From JBOZRQ01 sp050789255 (lineage in GTDB: Bacteria; Bacillota; Sulfobacillia; Symbiobacteriales; Symbiobacteriaceae), in contig JBOZRQ010000013.1 in NCBI GenBank assembly GCA_050789255.1, positions 62,001 through 126,000 on the forward strand: a DNA stretch of 64,000 nucleotides, in the 5' to 3' direction. A program made the translations under genes and the position numbers. The first letter of the stretch is position 1. Each line of letters opens with the position of its first letter. Shown here piece by piece: positions 59,885-64,000 of this stretch. Below the pieces are notes generated by a model. It saw nothing but the letters and a program-made list of their open reading frames with translations. It was not told the DNA's origin and searched no databases.

Positions 59885-60928
59885 TTAGAACAGACGGGTC
59901 TGCCCCTGGGTTGGGTTCCCATCGGGATGCTCAGCAAATGGCAGTCCAAGGTAATCGTACGCGGCGCGGGTGGCAGTGCGCCCACGGGGCGTGCGCTGCA
60001 GGAACCCGATCTGCATCAGGTAGGGCTCGTAGACGTCCTCAATCGTCTCCGACTCCTCGCTGGTGGCAGCGGCCAGGGTATCCAGGCCCACCGGTCCGCC
60101 TCCGTACATTTGGATGATCGCCAGCAGCATCTTATGATCAACCTTGTCCAGGCCCAGGGCGTCCACCTCCATCAGGCGGAGGCCCGCATCGGCGACTTCC
60201 CTGGTAATCCGCCCGTTGGCCTTGACCTGGGCAAAGTCGCGCAGGCGCTTGAGCAGCCGGTTGGCGATACGGGGGGTGCCGCGGGAGCGCCGGGCGATCT
60301 CCATGGCGCCGCTCTCATCCAGGTCCACCTTCAGGATCCGGGCGGCCCGCAGCAGAATGGTGGTCAGCTCCTCCACCGAGTAGAACTGCAGCTGCGACAC
60401 GACACCGAAGCGGTCCCGGAGGGGTGAGCTGAGCATACCGTACCGCGTCGTGGCGCCAATCAGGGTGAACTTGGGCAGGTCCAGCCGGATGGTCCGGGCG
60501 CTGGGACCCTTGCCCAGGATAATGTCGATGGCGAAATCCTCCATGGCGGGGTAGAGGGTCTCCTCCACCATCCGGTTCATACGATGGATCTCATCCACAA
60601 AGAGTACGTCGCGCTCGGAGAGCTGGTTCAAAATGGCGGCCAGGTCGCCGGCGTGGGTGATGGCCGGGCCGGACGTGACCCGGAAGTTGACGCCCAACTC
60701 GTGGGCAATGATCTGCGCCAGGGTTGTCTTACCAAGGCCGGGCGGGCCGTACAGCAGGACGTGGTCCAGCGCCTCGCCTCGCTGCTTGGCCGCATTGATG
60801 TAAATGGAGAGTTCCTCTTTCACCCGCTCCTGGCCGGGGTAATCGACCAGGCGCTGGGGCCGGATGGTCTCCTCGTAGCGGGCATCCTCGGCCTTCTTGT
60901 TCCCGGACAGGAACCGTTCCTCGCTCAT
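59885..60928 (-). CDS. ruvB: Holliday junction DNA helicase RuvB
   Basis: AAA+ motor that drives branch migration with RuvA. The 347-residue protein starts with ARYEETIRPQRLVDYPGQERVKEELSIYI and has Walker A LLYGPPGLGKTTLAQII (about 58-74), Walker B DVLFVDEIHRM (about 106-116), sensor 1 IGATTRYGML and the winged-helix domain with TPRGRTATRAAYDYLG at the C-terminus. It follows ruvA by six bases. Confidence 0.97.
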   Translation of the reverse strand: MSEERFLSGNKKAEDARYEETIRPQRLVDYPGQERVKEELSIYINAAKQRGEALDHVLLYGPPGLGKTTLAQIIAHELGVNFRVTSGPAITHAGDLAAILNQLSERDVLFVDEIHRMNRMVEETLYPAMEDFAIDIILGKGPSARTIRLDLPKFTLIGATTRYGMLSSPLRDRFGVVSQLQFYSVEELTTILLRAARILKVDLDESGAMEIARRSRGTPRIANRLLKRLRDFAQVKANGRITREVADAGLRLMEVDALGLDKVDHKMLLAIIQMYGGGPVGLDTLAAATSEESETIEDVYEPYLMQIGFLQRTPRGRTATRAAYDYLGLPFAEHPDGNPTQGQTRLF

Positions 60929-60934
60929 GTTCGC

Positions 60935-61555
60935 TTACCCCCGGAAGAGATGCTTCAGACCCAGGCGGACCAGCGCTTCGGACCGGGGGTTCTCCCCGGC
61001 CTCCTTCCTGGCCTTCTCAAGGGCCTGGGCGGACTCCACGCGGGAGTAGCCCAGGGACATCAGCGCCTCCAGCGCTTCCATGCCGGCGTCGGGCTCGGCG
61101 GCGTTCAGGGCGATGGCGCCCACCGCTGCGGCCTTGCCGTCCGTGGCGGCCACGCTGCCGACCTTGTCTTTCAGCTCCAGCACCATGCGCTGGGCGGTCT
61201 TCTTCCCAATGCCCGGGATGCGGCACAGGGCTGTAATATCCTCAAAGGCAACCGCCCGCCGGAAGAGGTCCGGCGTGGTGGCCGAGAGCACCCCCAGGGC
61301 GACCTTCGGCCCGATCCCCTCCACCCGCAGCAGGAGCTCGAACAGGTCGTACTCCTCGCTGGTGACGAAACCGTACAGGGTCATGCTGTCCTCCCGCACC
61401 TGCAGTGAGGTAAAGAGCATGACCTCCTGCCCCATCGCGGGCAACCGTGACCGCGTGCTGGAGGGCACCAGGCACCTATAACCGACACCGGCCACGTCGA
61501 CCACCACGGACTCGAGGCTGACTGCGGCGAGGGCGCCGCGCACGTGGGCGATCAT
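60935..61555 (-). CDS. ruvA: Holliday junction branch migration protein RuvA
   Basis: Tetrameric junction-binding protein of 206 residues: OB fold (IAHVRGALAAVSLESVVVDVAGVGYRC, about 2-28), two helix-hairpin-helix motifs (VEGIGPKVALGVLSA and IPGIGKKTAQRMVLELKDK, about 72-130) and the C-terminal RuvB-binding domain (EALEALMSLGYSRVESAQALEKA). It overlaps ruvC by four bases. Confidence 0.96.
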   Translation of the reverse strand: MIAHVRGALAAVSLESVVVDVAGVGYRCLVPSSTRSRLPAMGQEVMLFTSLQVREDSMTLYGFVTSEEYDLFELLLRVEGIGPKVALGVLSATTPDLFRRAVAFEDITALCRIPGIGKKTAQRMVLELKDKVGSVAATDGKAAAVGAIALNAAEPDAGMEALEALMSLGYSRVESAQALEKARKEAGENPRSEALVRLGLKHLFRG

Positions 61556-62049
61556 GACAGTCCTCCCAGTTTGGCTGCCAGGCCGGCGCCATGCAGGGCT
61601 GCGAGTGCCACAGCCAGGGCGTCGGCGACGTCGTCAGGCTTCGGGGTCTCCTTGAGGGCCAGGAGGGTCTTCACCATGGCCTGCACCTGCCCCTTGTCGG
61701 CCCGGCCGTAACCGGTGACGGCCATTTTCACCTGCATGGGCGTAAACTCCCGGATGGGAATCCCGTTGTCGGCCGCAGCGAGGAGCACGATGCCCCGGGC
61801 CTGTCCCACGTGGATCGCCGTGGTGACGTTCCGGCCGAAGAAGAGCTCCTCCACGGCAACAGCTTCGGGCTTGTATTCGAGAATCAGATCAACCACGCCC
61901 CGGTACAGGGCCTGCAGGCGCTTCTCCGCCAGCATATCCGGCGGGGTTTTCAGGGCGCCGTAGGCCAGTGCCCACTCGCGGCTGCCGGCGTTCTCTACCA
62001 CGCCGTAGCCCATCAGGGCTGTCCCCGGGTCGATTCCAAGCACGCGCAA
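61552..62049 (-). CDS. ruvC: Holliday junction endonuclease RuvC
   Basis: Resolvase of 165 residues. The catalytic carboxylates are visible: Asp in LGIDPGTALMGYG (about 7), Glu in AVAVEELFFGRN (about 67), and the Asp pair in KPDDVADALAVAL (about 142-145). TTG at 62049, nine bases after AAGGTGG, is the likely start; the frame extends about 80 codons further without support. First gene of ruvCAB, divergent from the LytR-CpsA-Psr gene. Confidence 0.94.
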   Translation of the reverse strand: MRVLGIDPGTALMGYGVVENAGSREWALAYGALKTPPDMLAEKRLQALYRGVVDLILEYKPEAVAVEELFFGRNVTTAIHVGQARGIVLLAAADNGIPIREFTPMQVKMAVTGYGRADKGQVQAMVKTLLALKETPKPDDVADALAVALAALHGAGLAAKLGGLS

Positions 62050-62167
62050 AACACAGCACCACCTTCGGAGGTCAAAAACCGCACACCCATTCGATTCGGG
62101 ACGGCCGGACCTCACTCCTGCCAAACGGAACAGGCTATGACTACCAGTGCAAGGGTCCAAAAATCTG

Positions 62168-62196
62168 TTACAATTTGTGGATTGTACCGTTATAGA
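62168..62196 (+). promoter_or_regulatory. Sigma-A type promoter of the LytR-CpsA-Psr gene
   Basis: TTACAA (62168-62173), 17-base spacer and TATAGA (62191-62196), upstream of a strong SD (AGGAGGTG) and the short ORF at 62227. Confidence 0.65.
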
Positions 62197-62226
62197 GGAA
62201 GTGATATTCTCAGGAGGTGAAATTCC

Positions 62227-62271
62227 ATGCTGCAACCATATGCAGTCAGCGGAGGCGAAACTCATCCATGA
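62227..62271 (+). CDS. Short ORF coupled to the LytR-CpsA-Psr gene
   Basis: ATG at 62227 after the strong AGGAGGTG opens a 14-codon frame (MLQPYAVSGGETHP) whose TGA overlaps the ATG of the next gene (ATGA). This is the pattern of translational coupling. The downstream gene also has its own GGAGGCG. Whether the peptide has a function is unknown. Confidence 0.45.
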   Translation: MLQPYAVSGGETHP

Positions 62272-63182
62272 CACGTAGCGCAAGGGCTGCAGGTGGCTCT
62301 ACCTCTGGCAAGCTGATCTCCATCATCGTCGCCGTGGCCGTTCTGCTGGGCGGCGGCTGGGCGGTAAAGGCCTTCTTTCTGGATGCCGGCACGCCCACGA
62401 ACATCCTCCTGATGGGTGTCGACGAGGGCAAGACCCGCACCGACGTCGTGATGGTGGCCCATGTGGATCCGAAGCAGAACCTGGTCAGCCTGGTCTCCAT
62501 TCCGCGGGACACGCTGGTGGAGATCGACTGCACCGGCATCAAGTACTGTGTGACGCCCGATAAACTCGCTCATGCGCACGTCTACGGCGGCGACGACGGG
62601 CAGGAACTGACGAAGAAGGCCGTCGAGAAGCTCCTGGACATCAAGATCGATCACTATGTGAGCGTCGACTACGAAGGCTTCGAAGGCGTAATCGATCAGC
62701 TCGGCGGTGTCGACATCGTCATCGATAAGAACATGGACTACGAGGACCCGTACGCCCACCCGCCGCTGTCGATCCACTTCAAGGCGAAGAAGGAGCCGCA
62801 GCACCTGAACGGCAAGGACGCCCTGCGGTACGTGCGGTTCCGTGCCGACGGCCTGGGCGACATCGGGCGCATCGAGCGGACCAAGAAGTTCGCCCACGCC
62901 CTCGCCGTCTCGGCCAAGCAGAACGGCACCGCCGCCAAGCTCCCCTCCCTGGTCTCCGCCATGTGGCCCTACGTCAAGACCGACCTGGACATGACCACCG
63001 CCGTCTCCCTGGCCCGCATGGCGCCCAAGGTGAACGTGGACCAGATCCAGGTGGAGATGATCCCCGGCTCCGACGAAACCCTCAAGGACGGCCGCTGGGT
63101 CTGGAACGCCGACAAGACCAAGGCCCGGGAGATCGTCGACCGCCTGATCAAGAACCCCAAGCCGCCCGAGGCGGCCAAATAA
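62268..63182 (+). CDS. LytR-CpsA-Psr family protein
   Basis: Membrane-anchored enzyme that attaches glycopolymers such as teichoic acid or capsule to peptidoglycan using lipid-linked precursors. The 304-residue protein has one membrane span (KLISIIVAVAVLLGGGWAVKAFFL, about 15-38) and the LCP catalytic domain: NILLMGVDEGKTRTDVVMVAHVDP (about 45-68), SIPRDTLVEI with the conserved Arg, and LNGKDALRYVRFR with a further conserved Arg (about 185-197). ATG at 62268 overlaps the short upstream ORF. It is not in an obvious operon, and no glycopolymer synthesis gene is adjacent. Confidence 0.92.
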   Translation: MTRSARAAGGSTSGKLISIIVAVAVLLGGGWAVKAFFLDAGTPTNILLMGVDEGKTRTDVVMVAHVDPKQNLVSLVSIPRDTLVEIDCTGIKYCVTPDKLAHAHVYGGDDGQELTKKAVEKLLDIKIDHYVSVDYEGFEGVIDQLGGVDIVIDKNMDYEDPYAHPPLSIHFKAKKEPQHLNGKDALRYVRFRADGLGDIGRIERTKKFAHALAVSAKQNGTAAKLPSLVSAMWPYVKTDLDMTTAVSLARMAPKVNVDQIQVEMIPGSDETLKDGRWVWNADKTKAREIVDRLIKNPKPPEAAK

Positions 63183-63196
63183 CGGTGCATCGCGTT

Positions 63197-63225
63197 GCCC
63201 GGGGCTACAGCCCCGGGCTTGTTTT
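63197..63225 (+). terminator. Intrinsic terminator of the LytR-CpsA-Psr gene
   Basis: Stem GCCCGGGGC / GCCCCGGGC with a TACA loop, followed by TTGTTTT. Confidence 0.9.
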
Positions 63226-63411
63226 CTGACAATCCTTGGCTGCGCAGGCAGGACTGCACCAACCTGGTACGAAAATCTGCAGTTTTTTTCGCGAACCTGT
63301 CACTTCTACCGAACTCGGGCGTAACATCTCTCGTTATCGTATATGAAGTAAAAAGTTTGACCCTTTGTTCTCTCCCTTTCCCTACCTTCTCAAGCGCTTA
63401 CCTTCAAGCGC

Positions 63412-63438
63412 GCCGGACCTATGGGTCCGGCTTTTTTC
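63412..63438 (+). terminator. Orphan plus-strand terminator
   Basis: Stem GCCGGACC / GGTCCGGC with a TATG loop, then TTTTTTCTTTG. No gene lies between this and the terminator at 63197, so it may end a small transcript from the 63240-63410 region. Confidence 0.75.
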
Positions 63439-63457
63439 TTTGCATTTGGGACATTTT

Positions 63458-63580
63458 TACCGCAGATTACGCAGATTTTTATGATTACGCAGATACCAGG
63501 CAGCATCTCCGTGGGTATCTATATATAATATTATTTATTTAAAATCTGCGTAATCTGTTAAATCTGCGTAATCTGCGGTA
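63458..63580. repeat. AT-rich palindromic repeat, copy 3
   Basis: 123-base element starting TACCGCAGATTACGCAGAT and ending ATCTGCGTAATCTGCGGTA, with the same arm structure as copies at 17212 and 36489 and an AT-rich centre (TATATATAATATTATTTATTT). Here the palindrome extends outward (GGACATT at the left, AATGTCC at the right). It lies between the orphan terminator and the terminator of the JAB/MPN gene. Confidence 0.85.
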
Positions 63581-63584
63581 ATGT

Positions 63585-63616
63585 CCAAAAAAAGCCAGGG
63601 AGGCATCCCCCTGGCT
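63585..63616 (-). terminator. Intrinsic terminator of the JAB/MPN gene
   Basis: Stem AGCCAGGG / CCCTGGCT, followed on the minus strand by TTTTTTTGG. It abuts the palindromic repeat, as does the terminator near copy 2. Confidence 0.85.
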
Positions 63617-63619
63617 CGC

Positions 63620-64000
63620 TCAACCGGTATGCGTGTGTTCGTCCGACCCGCGCAGGTCGTGCCATTCGCCGACGCCGTCGTGGGTGATCAGCATGGGGAT
63701 CTCGTAGGAACGGCCGCCCCGGATCAGGTAGGCCCGGGTCTCCGTGCGCCCATCGGCCAGGCTGACGATTACCCGCAGCGCGTCCGCCCAGTTGACGGCC
63801 ATGCGGATGTCGTTCCCGGAGGGTTTGGGCGGCGAGGTCGGGTGCGAGTGGTAGATGGCGATCAGTTCGTCGCCGCGCCCGTCCATCTCAGTGAGCACCT
63901 TTAGCTGCTGTGCGGGGTCGACCTCGTAGTAGACGGGGCTGCGGCGAGCGTTGTCCGTCGCGTACCCGTGCAATACCTGGTTGCCCCGCCCGGTGAGGAT
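63620..64000 (-). CDS. JAB/MPN-domain (M67) metallopeptidase, partial
   Basis: Incomplete at the window edge; the frame continues past 64000, and the last residues visible upstream read ILTGRGNQVLHGYA. The JAMM metal-binding motif is present as YHSHPTSPPKPSGND (H-x-H...S...D), and the segment before it, NARRSPVYYEVDPAQQLKVLTEMDGRGDELIAIYHSHP, matches bacterial M67 peptidases. The missing N-terminus should hold the catalytic Glu. Bacterial relatives process sulfur-carrier proteins or cut polypeptides. Nothing adjacent indicates the substrate. Confidence 0.82.
   Translation of the reverse strand: MLTGRGNQVLHGYATDNARRSPVYYEVDPAQQLKVLTEMDGRGDELIAIYHSHPTSPPKPSGNDIRMAVNWADALRVIVSLADGRTETRAYLIRGGRSYEIPMLITHDGVGEWHDLRGSDEHTHTG

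Overview
The window looks like a chromosomal segment of a GC-rich, endospore-forming Bacillota. The gene order (dcw cell-wall cluster, then spoIIGA-sigE, sigG and ylmC; ruvCAB, spoIID, queA, tgt, yajC) is of the Bacillus/Clostridia type, but the base composition and codon use are very GC-rich. Symbiobacterium or a close relative is the best fit. This is inference from gene content and was not checked by a search. No rRNA, tRNA, CRISPR array or complete transposase gene was seen.

Layout. 17-7628 (mostly minus): ylmC, spoIIR, sigG, pro-sigE and its protease gene spoIIGA, interrupted by three metabolic genes (an SRPBCC protein, an M29 aminopeptidase, a DUF885 protein). 7898-8940 (plus): two unrecognised genes, one Cys-rich with a Ser/Thr tail. 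9299-28438 (minus): the dcw cluster, read from high to low coordinate as mraZ, rsmH, ftsL, (doxX), spoVD-type PBP, murE, murF, mraY, ftsW/spoVE, murG, murB, murA, (lipid kinase), ftsQ/divIB, DUF881, sbp, ftsA, ftsZ. murD and murC are absent from it. 28585-31755: a sugar or glycerol-phosphate ABC importer without an ATPase gene. 31890-34460: a three-gene ABC exporter. 34616-36461: a glutamate dehydrogenase convergent with 5-formyl-THF cyclo-ligase. 36658-45981: acyl-CoA metabolism, comprising a biotin-dependent carboxylase (accC-type subunit, small subunit, BCCP, carboxyltransferase), methylmalonyl-CoA epimerase, split methylmalonyl-CoA mutase, thiolase, ketoacyl reductase and a TetR regulator. 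46196-48569: a two-gene cytochrome bd-like operon whose first subunit is fused to a cytochrome c domain. 48566-51173: leader peptides, a CD3324-type HTH gene, a lipoprotein, a frameshifted gene and a DinB-like gene. 51225-62049 (minus): a second glutamate dehydrogenase and the yajC-tgt-queA-spoIID-rsgI-sigI-ruvBAC group. 62268-63182: a LytR-CpsA-Psr protein. 63620-64000: a truncated JAB/MPN peptidase.

How the genes work together. The dcw genes make and polymerise lipid II at the septum. SpoIIR, SpoIIGA and pro-SigE form the forespore-to-mother-cell signalling chain, SigG takes over in the forespore, and SpoIID acts in engulfment. The carboxylase, epimerase and mutase link propionyl-CoA to succinyl-CoA.

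Non-coding signals of most interest: (1) a pair of about 255-bp elements (1169-1424 and 8993-9247) with terminal inverted repeats and two covarying base pairs; (2) three copies of an AT-rich palindromic element (17212, 36489, 63458); (3) a Rex/FNR-like operator before the cytochrome bd-like operon; (4) short leader ORFs followed by intrinsic terminators around 48.6-49.2 kb; (5) MraZ boxes before mraZ. Stretches over 300 bases without a gene (1018-1450, 8941-9298, 63183-63619) are largely filled by these repeats and by terminators.
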